Position numbers and translations under genes: made by a program. Of a stretch of DNA of 64,000 nucleotides, positions 16,627 to 25,667 are shown one piece after another. Each line of letters starts with the position of its first letter. Positions within the stretch are counted from its first letter, which is position 1. The stretch lies in contig CAVVGK010000011.1 in assembly GCA_963747755.1 (NCBI GenBank), positions 682,001-746,000 on the forward strand, in the 5' to 3' direction. This DNA comes from DATFVA01 sp963747755. GTDB taxonomy: Bacteria; Bacteroidota; Ignavibacteria; Ignavibacteriales; Ignavibacteriaceae. The notes below the pieces were generated by a model. That model had not been told where the DNA came from and did not search any database. It worked only from the letters and a program-made list of their open reading frames with translations.

Positions 16627-17019
16627 TCAGCCCTGCAGATATGACCTAAGATCCTCTTTCTGCTTTACACCCAGCAGAACCTGCTTTACCACACCATCCT
16701 CCACCAGGAGGGTTGTAGGAGTTGCCCTTATTCCGAATATTCTTGCTGTCTGCAAATCCTTCGAGATATCAACATCAAAAATATTTTTATTAGATGACTG
16801 AAGTTCTTTTATAATGGGTGTCTGGTATTTGCAGGCGCGGCAGCCGGGACTAAAAAAATAAACCAGTCCTTTGGACCCATTCCTCTCAAGTGTTTTTAGT
16901 CTGCCCTGAAGTCCGCTTATTTTTATTCCCTTTGATCTCTTCGCCCGGAACACCATCAGAAACTGAAGTGAAAAAAACACTAATAAGAATCCAGCTATTA
17001 CATAAATAAATGTCATCAT
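16627..17019 (-). CDS. Membrane-anchored thioredoxin-like protein
   Basis: This 130-residue protein has one N-terminal transmembrane helix (about 4-24) and a compact thioredoxin domain. The active-site pair is Cys60-x-x-Cys63 in FFSPGCRACKYQTP and the cis-proline lies in GIRATPTTLLV. The domain probably faces the periplasm, where it could reduce or oxidise disulfides. It lies 17 bp after the DUF2892 gene and is probably cotranscribed with it, a pairing that suggests a thiol or sulfur-handling membrane unit, but this is inference. Confidence 0.8.
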   Translation of the reverse strand: MMTFIYVIAGFLLVFFSLQFLMVFRAKRSKGIKISGLQGRLKTLERNGSKGLVYFFSPGCRACKYQTPIIKELQSSNKNIFDVDISKDLQTARIFGIRATPTTLLVEDGVVKQVLLGVKQKEDLRSYLQG

Positions 17020-17036
17020 TTTTTAACTCTTATAAA

Positions 17037-17240
17037 TTATTTTTTCTTAAGGGTGGTATAATTAAGCCTGACATAGCAAGGACACATACCTGTAAGTCCG
17101 GTTAGCAAAAGAACGATAGCACCTATACCGGCAAACACTGCAGCCTGGCCTTCAATCAACCCTGTCAGACTTAATAAAATTAATACAATAGCCGCCCCGC
17201 CTCTTAAAATCCGGTCAATATTTCCAATATTTTTTTTCAT
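17037..17240 (-). CDS. DUF2892 (YgaP-like) inner-membrane protein
   Basis: The start is taken at 17240, behind an AGAAAGAG site, because the sequence from there (KKNIGNIDRILRGGAAIVLI) is the standard opening of DUF2892 proteins; a longer reading frame upstream has no such support. The 67-residue product has two transmembrane helices and a GMCPCY motif before a positively charged tail. DUF2892 domains occur with rhodanese domains in YgaP-type proteins, which suggests a sulfur or redox link. It precedes the membrane thioredoxin by 17 bp. Confidence 0.8.
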   Translation of the reverse strand: MKKNIGNIDRILRGGAAIVLILLSLTGLIEGQAAVFAGIGAIVLLLTGLTGMCPCYVRLNYTTLKKK

Positions 17241-17504
17241 AAATAATAAATCTCTTTCTGATATGATTCCCGAATAGAACAATAGATTCCCCGATTGCCA
17301 TTTTTTGCCACAATATGACCCCATAAATTTTTGTACCCTATTTCATAATTTGTATTAGATTGGCAAGGTAACCTTCGATTTAGTCTGCAGAATTTTAATA
17401 TATCTATTCATAATATTCAAAAAGAATTTAGGAATTTTAAATGTCGCTATGTATTCTTATTTTAGTCGGGGAAGATTTTAAGAACGTTAATTATATGGTT
17501 CAGC

Positions 17505-18548
17505 GTGAATTCTTTTAGTAAAATATTAGTTATTAGAGACGGCAGAATCGGAGATTTGTTATTGATTACTCCGGTAATAAACTGGTTGTCAAAGAAATAC
17601 CCGGCGTCAAAAATAGATGTTATGACCGGTATTTACGGAAGTTTTGTATTTGAGAATTCTGAACTCATTAATAAACTGATCTTGTATGATAAAAGGGCTC
17701 CGTTAACAGATCAGATAAAACTCTTAATAAGCTTACGTAAAAATAGGTATGACTTAATAGTAACATTAGAAAGTAATTCTCATTATAAAATACTTGCATT
17801 CCTTGCCAGAGGTAAAGCAAGGCTGGGTATTTCAGGAAAACTTGATATGCTTCTGCATAATCATTCAAAGTGGGACCCGGATGAGCATGCTATTATTAAT
17901 AACCTTAAGGCTATTACTCCATTAATGGGTGACTCAGAAAATCCCTCAACTGATATGTCTCTCACCCTTTCTGACCGGGATATTAGAGCTGCAGAAAAAT
18001 TTTTGCAAAGTCATTCTGTTCTAGCAGGGGAGAAGATTGTTTTCATCCAACCCGCATGTGGTCCTAAGGATATACTTCGTCCCTGGCCAAAAAATTACAT
18101 TGCCGACTTATCCGATAAACTAATTAAGCAGTTAAATGCAGTAGTAATATTAAATATGGGGCCTGGGGAGGAAACAATTGTCGATGAAATTATAAAGATG
18201 ATGAATGCAAAACCTATAATAAACAGTACCGATATTCCGATTACCGCTGCAATCATAAAATTATCAAACATATTCATTGGGCCTGATACAGGAACAATGC
18301 ATATAGCCAATGCTCTCCAAAAACCTATAATTGCATTATTCGGAGCTACATCCGAAGGAGATTGCGGCCCGCTGGGTAGTCCTGACCGGGTGAAGGTAAT
18401 TAAAAAGGAATTTGATTGCAGTCCATGTGTTGCCTTAAAAGAATCCGAACAAAGAGATAAATGCACAGCGCAGGGGGTGGCTGAGTGTATGCGTGCCATT
18501 CCCGTCGAAGAAGTTTATGATAATGTAAAATCTCTGTTAAAGATCTAA
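17505..18548 (+). CDS. Glycosyltransferase family 9 (heptosyltransferase-like)
   Basis: This 347-residue protein begins at GTG. It shows both halves of the GT-B fold of family 9: KILVIRDGRIGDLLLITPVI at the N-terminus, and the donor-binding C-terminal half with FIQPACGPKDILRPWP, ITAAIIKLSNIFIGPDTGTM and ALFGATSEGDCGPLG. Such enzymes move heptose or a related sugar from a nucleotide donor onto lipopolysaccharide inner core or a similar cell-surface glycan. No other LPS gene is adjacent. Four cysteines in the last 60 residues (two in CSPC-like spacing) are notable but occur in some relatives. Confidence 0.85.
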   Translation: MNSFSKILVIRDGRIGDLLLITPVINWLSKKYPASKIDVMTGIYGSFVFENSELINKLILYDKRAPLTDQIKLLISLRKNRYDLIVTLESNSHYKILAFLARGKARLGISGKLDMLLHNHSKWDPDEHAIINNLKAITPLMGDSENPSTDMSLTLSDRDIRAAEKFLQSHSVLAGEKIVFIQPACGPKDILRPWPKNYIADLSDKLIKQLNAVVILNMGPGEETIVDEIIKMMNAKPIINSTDIPITAAIIKLSNIFIGPDTGTMHIANALQKPIIALFGATSEGDCGPLGSPDRVKVIKKEFDCSPCVALKESEQRDKCTAQGVAECMRAIPVEEVYDNVKSLLKI

Positions 18549-18689
18549 ATCTTGAATCCGCAAATACATTTTAGTTAATTATTTTGATTCTGTTTCTAAT
18601 TCTGATTTTTGTTAGAAAGGATTGAAATGGGTCAAGGATCAACTATTACTGCCTTTTGAAAACCTTCCAATTTTTCTTAATTTTGCCCC

Positions 18690-18762
18690 GCACCCTTAGC
18701 TCAGTTGGTAGAGCATCTGACTCTTAATCAGCAGGTCACCGGTTCGAGCCCGGTAGGGTGCA
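18690..18762 (+). tRNA. tRNA-Lys (anticodon CTT)
   Basis: The 73-nt sequence folds as a cloverleaf: acceptor arms GCACCCT / AGGGTGC, D arm GCTC...GAGC, anticodon loop CTCTTAA giving CTT, and T arm ACCGG TTCGAGC CCGGT. The CCA end is not encoded. The top pair of the anticodon stem (T/C) is mismatched. Confidence 0.95.
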
Positions 18763-18860
18763 CAAAAAAAGCTTGATTTTAGCTTAATATCAAAGAAGCC
18801 GTCCGAGTTCTTAGGGTCATCGTGCTACTTCATTACTTCAATTCTCCTTAGGAGTATATT

Positions 18861-20717
18861 ATGAGAAAAATATTACTCTTCTTAGCATTTTTAATTGTTA
18901 ATTGTTCATTGTCAATTGCTTCCATCCGCTATGTTTCACACTCAGGCACCTCCACACCTCCTTACCTCACCTGGGAAACAGCAGCAGACAGCATAATGAG
19001 TGCAATAAACATTTCCTCTTTTGGTGATACTATTTATGTGGCTAATGGGACCTATGAAGAACAGGTTGTGATGATACCGGGTTTATCTCTTATTGGTGCA
19101 GGGATGGATAGCTGTGTGATTGATGCTGGTTATTTTCAAACCAATTCTATAATCAGTAGGGATAGTTGTCTTCTCTCGGGTTTCAAAATAATTTCATCAA
19201 CTTACAATTGGTGTATTTACGATTCGGGAAGTACTGGATCAACAATTAAATTTAACCAGTTTACAAGCATTTCACAAAATGGTGGTGGCATTGAGATTAA
19301 TAATCCTGACACAAGCAATAACTCTAATGTATATATCTATCAAAATAAGTTTAAAGATGTTTCTATTGGCGTAGATATTTTTAATTCAGATGCTATAATA
19401 AGAAAAAATATCATACATCCTTATCCCGACCCACAGGCTTCAATAATTACAGGGATAATGATTGGAGCGTATTTTTTTAATTTTACCCCGATAATTGATT
19501 CAAATTATATTGAAACAGAAAGCAGAGGGATCAATAAATCCTACGGCGCAAAACCTATTATTTCGAATAATGAAATTCTTTTAACAGGAGTCGGAGGAAA
19601 GGGTATCCTGCTTGGCGGACCAAGTGATACAGCAAAGGTTTTTAATAATAAGATATTCGCATTAAGTGGAATGGAAGGAATATATCCATCAGGTGTTCAA
19701 TATCTATATTTATATAATAATTATTTTTCAGGCAATTTTGATGATCAGCAGAACCTGCAATATGTAGTAACCTTGGGGCCAGATCAAACCGCCAAAAATA
19801 ATGTAGTTACAAATGCAGAAAGAGGGGTTAAGGCTGTGGGAACACAAAATCTAACTTTCAAATATAATAATGTCTGGAATAATGAGGTGAATTATTCCGG
19901 ACTTTTACCGGACAGTACGAATATTTCTTTTAATCCAATGGTAGTAAATGAAGATACTATAAATAATGGACCGAATTATCATCTTCAGAAATATTCCCCA
20001 TTGATTGATGCAGGTGATCCGGGAATTTCAGACAAAGATTCAACAAGAAGTGATATTGGTTTATATGGCGGACCTTTTGGCGAAAGTTATAAATATATTG
20101 ACCTTCCGCCAGTATCGCCTGTTAATCTTTCCGGTATTTTAGATTCAAATTATATTTTACTCAAGTGGAATAAAAACACAGAAGCAGATTTTAATCATTA
20201 TAATTTATACAGGGATACCACAGAAAATTTTATAGTTGATTCCACAACTTTCGTTGCTTCAATTTCCGATACGTTTTATCTGCACATCAGACCGGAAGGA
20301 ATTGAAAATCTTTATTTCAAGTTGACTGCCGTTGATAATCAGGAGAATGAATCACAACCTTCAGAAGAACTTCACGTATTCCTTACAGGAATAATTAACA
20401 ATGAAGAATTTACAATTAACAATTATAAATTATTTCAGAATTATCCGAATCCTTTCAATCCAACCACGAAGATAGGCTACAGGTTAAAAAAACGGGGATA
20501 TGTAAAACTTTATGTTTATGATATAAAAGGGGAGTTAATAGCGACCTTAGTAAATAAAGACCAGGAAGGAGGATATTATGAAGTAAACTTCAATGCATCC
20601 GGTAACCCGAGAATTCATAATCTGGCATCGGGAGTATATATCTACCAGATAATGGTAAGAAACGAACAAAACATTCCGATTTTTACGGATATAAAAAAAA
20701 TGGTTTATCTGAAATAA
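18861..20717 (+). CDS. Secreted parallel beta-helix protein with Fn3-like and T9SS sorting domains
   Basis: This 618-residue protein has a signal peptide (1 to about 20). A right-handed parallel beta-helix of the DUF1565/pectate-lyase-like type follows (about 22-400; GDTIYVANGTYEEQVVMIPG near the start, then repeated N-x-I/F-x-N turns). Next come a fibronectin-like stretch (about 410-510) and a T9SS sorting domain from LFQNYPNPFNPTTKIGYRL. It is probably a surface polysaccharide-binding protein or lyase; no catalytic residues can be named. Two coding segments, the signal peptide and the linker before the sorting domain, are built from AATTGTT/AATTAAC heptamer repeats. A GGAG site precedes the ATG. 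Confidence 0.8.
   Translation: MRKILLFLAFLIVNCSLSIASIRYVSHSGTSTPPYLTWETAADSIMSAINISSFGDTIYVANGTYEEQVVMIPGLSLIGAGMDSCVIDAGYFQTNSIISRDSCLLSGFKIISSTYNWCIYDSGSTGSTIKFNQFTSISQNGGGIEINNPDTSNNSNVYIYQNKFKDVSIGVDIFNSDAIIRKNIIHPYPDPQASIITGIMIGAYFFNFTPIIDSNYIETESRGINKSYGAKPIISNNEILLTGVGGKGILLGGPSDTAKVFNNKIFALSGMEGIYPSGVQYLYLYNNYFSGNFDDQQNLQYVVTLGPDQTAKNNVVTNAERGVKAVGTQNLTFKYNNVWNNEVNYSGLLPDSTNISFNPMVVNEDTINNGPNYHLQKYSPLIDAGDPGISDKDSTRSDIGLYGGPFGESYKYIDLPPVSPVNLSGILDSNYILLKWNKNTEADFNHYNLYRDTTENFIVDSTTFVASISDTFYLHIRPEGIENLYFKLTAVDNQENESQPSEELHVFLTGIINNEEFTINNYKLFQNYPNPFNPTTKIGYRLKKRGYVKLYVYDIKGELIATLVNKDQEGGYYEVNFNASGNPRIHNLASGVYIYQIMVRNEQNIPIFTDIKKMVYLK
18893..18920 (+). repeat. Heptamer tandem repeat inside a signal-peptide coding region
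   Basis: Four consecutive 7-bp units, AATTGTT, AATTGTT, CATTGTC and AATTGCT, encode the LIVNCSLSIA part of the signal peptide of the beta-helix protein. Confidence 0.8.
20393..20434 (-). repeat. Inverse-orientation heptamer array inside a linker coding region
   Basis: Six consecutive 7-bp units (AATTAAC, AATGAAG, AATTTAC, AATTAAC, AATTATA, AATTATT) form exactly 42 bp. They are the reverse complement of the unit found at 18893-18920. They encode the IINNEEFTINNYKL linker in front of the sorting domain, so the reading frame is kept (six heptamers are fourteen codons). Confidence 0.75.
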
Positions 20718-20747
20718 TTTCATAACCTTAAAAAATGGGAGAAAAAT

Positions 20748-22496
20748 ATGAGCGCATTTTTGAAAATCATTTCAATTCTATTATTAATTACTTCCCCGGA
20801 ACTACTTGCACAGGAGAACTTTCAACCCTCATCTCAGTTTCCGCTTGGAGCATTTCTGAGTGGTGGAGACATAAGTCAGGGTGTGCTTGATTCTTTTGAT
20901 AGTTCGGGTTTAGATATTGCGGCCTGGCGTGCAGATAATAATACAAGATCTTTTCTTGAAAACTATAAGGTAATTGCAAATAATGCAGGTTGGACAGACT
21001 GGATTCAATATTACGCAACCAGTTATTATTCACGCTGGGAAGCTGAGGAAAATATCAATATCGATCATATCGGACCAAAACATAAGTACGGAAGTGATAC
21101 TGTTTGGCAAAATACTTCTTGCTGGTCAAGTTTGGGTGTAACAGCTCCGGCTTGCTCATTGATGTATGGACCTCATTACAGACAGGATCAGAGACATAAA
21201 AGCTATTATCATACCGGCAATACCTGGGGAGTTCATTATATCCCAAGATTTAATCTGGCATTGTCAAACCCACACTCACTTAACCCGGATAGAAAAATTT
21301 GTGTTATAAAGGTTGTATATCGTTATGCAGAAGTATATAATACTACACCCCCTTCCTGGACTCTCCACGATACAACTTTTCTTCAGGATACATTAAAGAT
21401 ATCAGATTTTCCTCAGAACGGTTCGTTTAAGTTATTTGATTCCAATGGACAGACCTATACATATCCCGAAAAATTCCAATCTACCATAACGGGTGACAGG
21501 GCAACATTAAGTGCTGCATTTACAGACATAATTAATCCCGGAGATACACTGTTTAAGTATGAAGACCGCAATTCTGATAACGGGATCCAGTTTTGTGTAG
21601 ATTATCTCGGAAATGACAGTACTACATTGTTCATTGATTATGCAGAAGTTTATGACGAGAATGGGTGGGATGAGTATATGAATCCACTAACGCGCAGTAA
21701 TGTATTGAATAAAATACAAAATTATACCGAAAGTTATTCTAATTGGAATAACATACTATACTGGTATGGACAGGATGAACCATATTCTCAGGATTCGTTT
21801 ACCCCAATTCATATTGTTGATTCTCTTGTGCAGCATTTTGGCGGTGCACCGGTTACGCAATACTTCCAGCCTGACTGGCGTATACTTGTGAATGGTGATT
21901 CTTTTATGGTGGATTATTATAGAAAAGCTAAACCGCCTGAATTGATTATTGATCCTTACCCTTTTGGGATTACCTGGGACCCTGTCCGGTGGGAAGATCT
22001 TGAATCTCTCAGGCAGGAATTCCAAATTGCAAATTCACTGAAACCCGGGTTTTGGTTTGTAGGGCAAGGATTTGGTGAAACATTGAATGGTGATCCATAT
22101 ATCTGGCGATTACCTGATTCAACAGAACTTAAAGCATCTGTAATGCTAGCTCTTGCACACGGACTGAAAGGCCTCTTATTCTGGAACTATAACTCATACC
22201 AATCAAGTAATGGAGTTTATGTGGTTGGTATAGTCGGTGAAGACGGCAGTCCTTCTGATCTCTGGTATCTTATCCACGATAACTTTGTCCCAAGGCTGGA
22301 AGGGAAGCTTGGCGATAGACTTCTTGGTCTGAAATATTCGGGAGATTATATAAAGGCAAGATACTTTATTCCCACCGATGATCCGTCTAATCAAACATTT
22401 GATTATCTCACATTACCTTACAATCAATCTGCAAACAATATGGATTGGCACGCGGGCTTTTTGAATAAAAATGAAAACCATAATAATAGAAGATGA
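20748..22496 (+). CDS. Secreted protein with TIM-barrel-like glycosidase appearance, C-terminus missing
   Basis: This 582-residue protein begins with a signal peptide (ending LLAQ near residue 22) behind a GGGAGAAA site, 30 bp after the beta-helix gene. A beta-rich N-terminal half is followed by alternating strand/helix sequence with ILYWYGQDEPYSQD (possible acid residue), PPELIIDPYPFGITWDP, GFWFVGQGFGE and MLALAHGLKGLLFWNYNSYQ. The last is typical of the late strands of clan GH-A glycosidases. The frame ends in the 5' part of the LytTR regulator gene, where its last 10 residues are out-of-frame reading of that gene. The expected T9SS sorting domain is absent, so the gene looks cut at about 22,440-22,470. 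The function is inferred only from fold-like features. Confidence 0.55.
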   Translation: MSAFLKIISILLLITSPELLAQENFQPSSQFPLGAFLSGGDISQGVLDSFDSSGLDIAAWRADNNTRSFLENYKVIANNAGWTDWIQYYATSYYSRWEAEENINIDHIGPKHKYGSDTVWQNTSCWSSLGVTAPACSLMYGPHYRQDQRHKSYYHTGNTWGVHYIPRFNLALSNPHSLNPDRKICVIKVVYRYAEVYNTTPPSWTLHDTTFLQDTLKISDFPQNGSFKLFDSNGQTYTYPEKFQSTITGDRATLSAAFTDIINPGDTLFKYEDRNSDNGIQFCVDYLGNDSTTLFIDYAEVYDENGWDEYMNPLTRSNVLNKIQNYTESYSNWNNILYWYGQDEPYSQDSFTPIHIVDSLVQHFGGAPVTQYFQPDWRILVNGDSFMVDYYRKAKPPELIIDPYPFGITWDPVRWEDLESLRQEFQIANSLKPGFWFVGQGFGETLNGDPYIWRLPDSTELKASVMLALAHGLKGLLFWNYNSYQSSNGVYVVGIVGEDGSPSDLWYLIHDNFVPRLEGKLGDRLLGLKYSGDYIKARYFIPTDDPSNQTFDYLTLPYNQSANNMDWHAGFLNKNENHNNRR

Positions 22497-23226
22497 AAAA
22501 CTTGCCGCTGAAAGATTGGAAGAACTGATTCTTGAGATCAATCCTTCAATTGATATTACCGCAATACTCCCCTCGGTTGAAAAATCAATTGCGTATCTTA
22601 AACAGAACAAACCGGACTTAATTTTTCTTGATATCCAGCTGGAGGATGGTCTGAGCTTTTCGATTTTTGAGAGTATAAATATTGACGTCCCTATAATTTT
22701 CACAACTGCTTACGATCAGTATGCTATAAAGGCATTCAGGCTGAACAGCATCGATTATCTCCTTAAGCCAATTAAGAAAAACGAACTTAAAGAAGCACTG
22801 GTAAAGTATAAGAACATTAAGTCCTCTTACCTGGTTGATTTTGAAGAGATTGTAAAAAGTATTCAAAACAAAAACGCCGGTTACAAGAAACGGTTTTTGA
22901 TACAATACGGTCAAAAAATCAAAAAAGTGGAAGTTGACGAAGCGGCTTACTTCTATGCCCTCGATAAGAACGTTTTCCTGGCAGCTTCATCGGGGAACAC
23001 CTACCCAATCGACTATACACTGGATAAACTTCAGGAAATTATTGACCCGGAGAAATTTTTCAGGATCAACAGGAAAATGATAGTCTCATTCAGCGCCATC
23101 AAAAATATGATCCCTTTTTCGCGCTCAAGAATAAAAATAGAATTAAATCCTCCTGAGCCCAAAGATGTTGAAGCACTCGTAAGCGTCGAAAGAGCCCCGG
23201 CATTTAAAGGGTGGATGGATAAATAA
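22471..23226 (+). CDS. LytTR-family response regulator
   Basis: This 251-residue regulator has a receiver domain (about 1-120; Glu7-Asp8-Glu9, phosphoacceptor Asp54 in LIFLDIQLEDG, Lys in YLLKPIKK). A LytTR DNA-binding domain follows (about 140-240; KRFLIQYGQKIKKVEVDEAA, then FFRINRKMIVSFSAIKNM). Its usual partner is a LytS/YehU-like histidine kinase gene directly upstream. Here the 5' neighbour is instead a truncated exported protein whose frame overlaps this gene by 26 bp. No good ribosome site precedes the ATG, again pointing to a lost upstream region. Confidence 0.88.
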   Translation: MKTIIIEDEKLAAERLEELILEINPSIDITAILPSVEKSIAYLKQNKPDLIFLDIQLEDGLSFSIFESINIDVPIIFTTAYDQYAIKAFRLNSIDYLLKPIKKNELKEALVKYKNIKSSYLVDFEEIVKSIQNKNAGYKKRFLIQYGQKIKKVEVDEAAYFYALDKNVFLAASSGNTYPIDYTLDKLQEIIDPEKFFRINRKMIVSFSAIKNMIPFSRSRIKIELNPPEPKDVEALVSVERAPAFKGWMDK

Positions 23227-23256
23227 TAAAAAACTGCAGGCAGAACAGAAGGAGCT

Positions 23257-23394
23257 ATGCTTTATATTTCAGTGCTTTTCGCTTTATTGATCATTATTCC
23301 TGCTGCCGTGCTGGTAGTTGGAATTTCTGGTGCGCAAACAGTTTACGATGTTCAGCCGGGAACTCGCTTTATTATTAAAATTTCTTTTATCTAA
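23257..23394 (+). pseudogene. 45-codon stub of an exported protein
   Basis: An ATG at 23257 with a clear AAGGAG site opens a 45-codon frame. It encodes a signal peptide (MLYISVLFALLIIIPAAVLV to SGAQ) and then TVYDVQPGTR before ending in a hydrophobic tail and a stop. The start resembles the mature N-terminus of T9SS cargo proteins, which suggests a gene whose body was deleted. Its stop lies inside the 3' end of the convergent T9SS gene (8-bp overlap), so the breakpoint is probably at about 23,370-23,390. It could instead be a genuine short exported peptide. Confidence 0.5.
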
Positions 23395-25477
23395 TCAGGA
23401 TCATCTTTTTTGTCTGAATAAAGTTTCCTACACGAAGCTGATAAAAATAAACTCCGCTGGGTAATTCCGAAGTATTGAATTCAACTTCGTAACTGCCGGC
23501 TGGCTTATACTCATCTATAATCGTTGCTGCTTCGCTGCCAAGTATATTATAAACTCTAATTGACTGCCTGCAGCCCACTGCTACATGCCAGCTTATCTTA
23601 GTGGATGGGTTGAAAGGATTGGGATAGTTCTGGTCTAATACAAATACATCAGGAGCTGGAACAGTAACTTCGATAACCTCCGAATACTGAAATGATCCGT
23701 CAAAATCGATTTGCTTCAGCCTGTATCTGCATGTACCATTGTTAACGTCTCTGTCAGAATATGAATAAACATGGGTTTCAGTTGTAGTACCATAACCATC
23801 AACAAACGCAACATTTTCAAATTCTTCGTTAGTGCTCCTCTGAACCGTGAACCCCCGGTTATTAGTTTCTGTAGCTGTAATCCATTTTAATTCAACCAGA
23901 CCTTCCCCCACCGCTGCCGTAAAGCTTGTTAACTCAACGGGAACAGTCTGTCCTAATATTTCATCCACATACCAGTCATTAATATTATATGAATCACCAT
24001 CCGCAAACAATATAAACCGGAAGCTGGCTTGAGAGGGAGTATAAGTAAGGCTGATGAATTCGGGACCGACGTCTCCGCCAACTGGTGTAAATGACCATAG
24101 TTCGTCGTATGACGCTCCTCCGTCATAGGTTATTCCTAATCCCATACTTGGTGCAGGATCAGCTTGCCAGTCACAGAAATGTCTGAGCGATAGCTGATGC
24201 TGAGTACCCGGGTATGATGTGGTAAACACGCAAGAAAGCAGTTGGGACAAACCATTAAATGAAGGTACCGTGTTTAATCTTAATTCCGGCGCATTTCCGC
24301 CAGCATTGTTTGTTGGATTAGCTGACCAGTTTGTAAGGCCGTATGGACCCATTGGAGTCCAGCAGCTAAGGTCATTGAATTCCTCGAAAATAATGAGGCC
24401 GGAGTCCTGGATTGTCGTAAATGTCCATACTGGTCCCTGAGTATTGCATGTATCATTCTCAGCAATCACGTACCACAGATAGGTGGTTGAGTAATTAAGA
24501 TTTGGAAGTTCAAATGAAGTAATAGGCTCACCACTGTAAACCTGTGTCATATTTCCCATCTCACCAAACCAGAGTTCTATCTGGTTTGTACCAGCACCAT
24601 TTGCCCACGCTAAATTGCTGCCGCTTACTTGAACGCTAGAGGCGCTGTCTGGCGGATACGGGTTGGTGGGTTCTTCAACCGGACAGGGCGGCCCGCAATT
24701 TCCCAAAATTAAAAAAGGAAATCCCTGCGGATAATAGTCATCCATTACAGCAGCCCAGCCTGCATTAGTGTTCTGCAGCGCATTCCCGGTTGCGGGTTGC
24801 CCCGGTATTGAAATCGGAGGAACATAGGGGCCTGAAGGCAGAGTTCCGGCAAAACGGAATTCGACCCAATATGTTCCGGCCGGAAGCATAATTGGAGGCA
24901 TTATCTCCATTTCAGCATTCATGACACATCTCAGTGTATCCAGAATATTATAATCAAGTGCCCGGTATATGTTTGTCCATTCTGTACAAGTCAGTCGATT
25001 TGTTGCAAGATCACCCCAGATAACTGTTCCTCTCGAATCGGGCGGGCCGTCGTAAATCTGAACCTGGAGGTCTGTTATAGTTGACGTTGTGTTTGATCCG
25101 GTCTGATATGTTAAAAATTGAAATCCAATAATTCTCCACGCCGACTCAGGAATAGTGAAATCATCAGCCAGGGAATAACCTAAATTTATCTGAGCACCAA
25201 AACCCCATGTATTCAATAACAATATTGTCTGCACCGCACTGGCATCGTAACCCCCGTACCCTCCACCGGGATTAGTTATTATGGGACCATTATCGTACAA
25301 AATGGAACGATCACCGATATCAGGAGCAGGAATTTTTTTTCCTGCAGGCGCAGTTCCTTTTATTATTGGTTCGTGATATAAATCTTTATCAACTACATCA
25401 GAAATTTGTGCGTTTAGTATTCCTGAAAAAGTTAATAATACCGAAGTCAGAAAAGAAGTATATAATTGCTTAAACAT
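23387..25477 (-). CDS. Large secreted protein with T9SS sorting domain
   Basis: This 696-residue protein has a signal peptide (ending LNAQ near residue 24). Two beta-sandwich ectodomain stretches follow: one at about 60-240 with GFQFLTYQTGSN and PAGTYWVEFRFAG, and one MAM/jelly-roll-like at about 365-520 with IFEEFNDLSCW. Between them is an Fn3-like segment (PYPPDSASSVQVSGSNLAW). The C-terminal cassette is VPVELTSFTA, then WITATETNNRGFTVQRS, then LDQNYPNPFNPSTKISWHV and a KKMILIR end. The role is unknown; the architecture is of an adhesin or surface structural protein. It converges on the short stub at 23257-23394. Confidence 0.7.
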   Translation of the reverse strand: MFKQLYTSFLTSVLLTFSGILNAQISDVVDKDLYHEPIIKGTAPAGKKIPAPDIGDRSILYDNGPIITNPGGGYGGYDASAVQTILLLNTWGFGAQINLGYSLADDFTIPESAWRIIGFQFLTYQTGSNTTSTITDLQVQIYDGPPDSRGTVIWGDLATNRLTCTEWTNIYRALDYNILDTLRCVMNAEMEIMPPIMLPAGTYWVEFRFAGTLPSGPYVPPISIPGQPATGNALQNTNAGWAAVMDDYYPQGFPFLILGNCGPPCPVEEPTNPYPPDSASSVQVSGSNLAWANGAGTNQIELWFGEMGNMTQVYSGEPITSFELPNLNYSTTYLWYVIAENDTCNTQGPVWTFTTIQDSGLIIFEEFNDLSCWTPMGPYGLTNWSANPTNNAGGNAPELRLNTVPSFNGLSQLLSCVFTTSYPGTQHQLSLRHFCDWQADPAPSMGLGITYDGGASYDELWSFTPVGGDVGPEFISLTYTPSQASFRFILFADGDSYNINDWYVDEILGQTVPVELTSFTAAVGEGLVELKWITATETNNRGFTVQRSTNEEFENVAFVDGYGTTTETHVYSYSDRDVNNGTCRYRLKQIDFDGSFQYSEVIEVTVPAPDVFVLDQNYPNPFNPSTKISWHVAVGCRQSIRVYNILGSEAATIIDEYKPAGSYEVEFNTSELPSGVYFYQLRVGNFIQTKKMILIR

Positions 25478-25667
25478 ACTCCCCCCGGATTCAAATAATT
25501 AAATAACATTTTTTAGTTACTGCTTTACTCTACCTATTCACGTGCAAATTGCTGAACAGATAGAGTAATAATCTGCCCATCTGCTTCGGGAGGGCATTCG
25601 GTGTGTGCGTTCGGTAAGCAACAGTAATCAGACTCTTAAGCTCTTGCTCCCACAAAGTAGAGAAAAA

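Noticed and set aside
18549..18860. tRNA-Lys as an integration site for a genomic island
   Set aside because: I found no integrase gene and no repeated copy of the tRNA 3' end downstream, although T9SS genes follow it.
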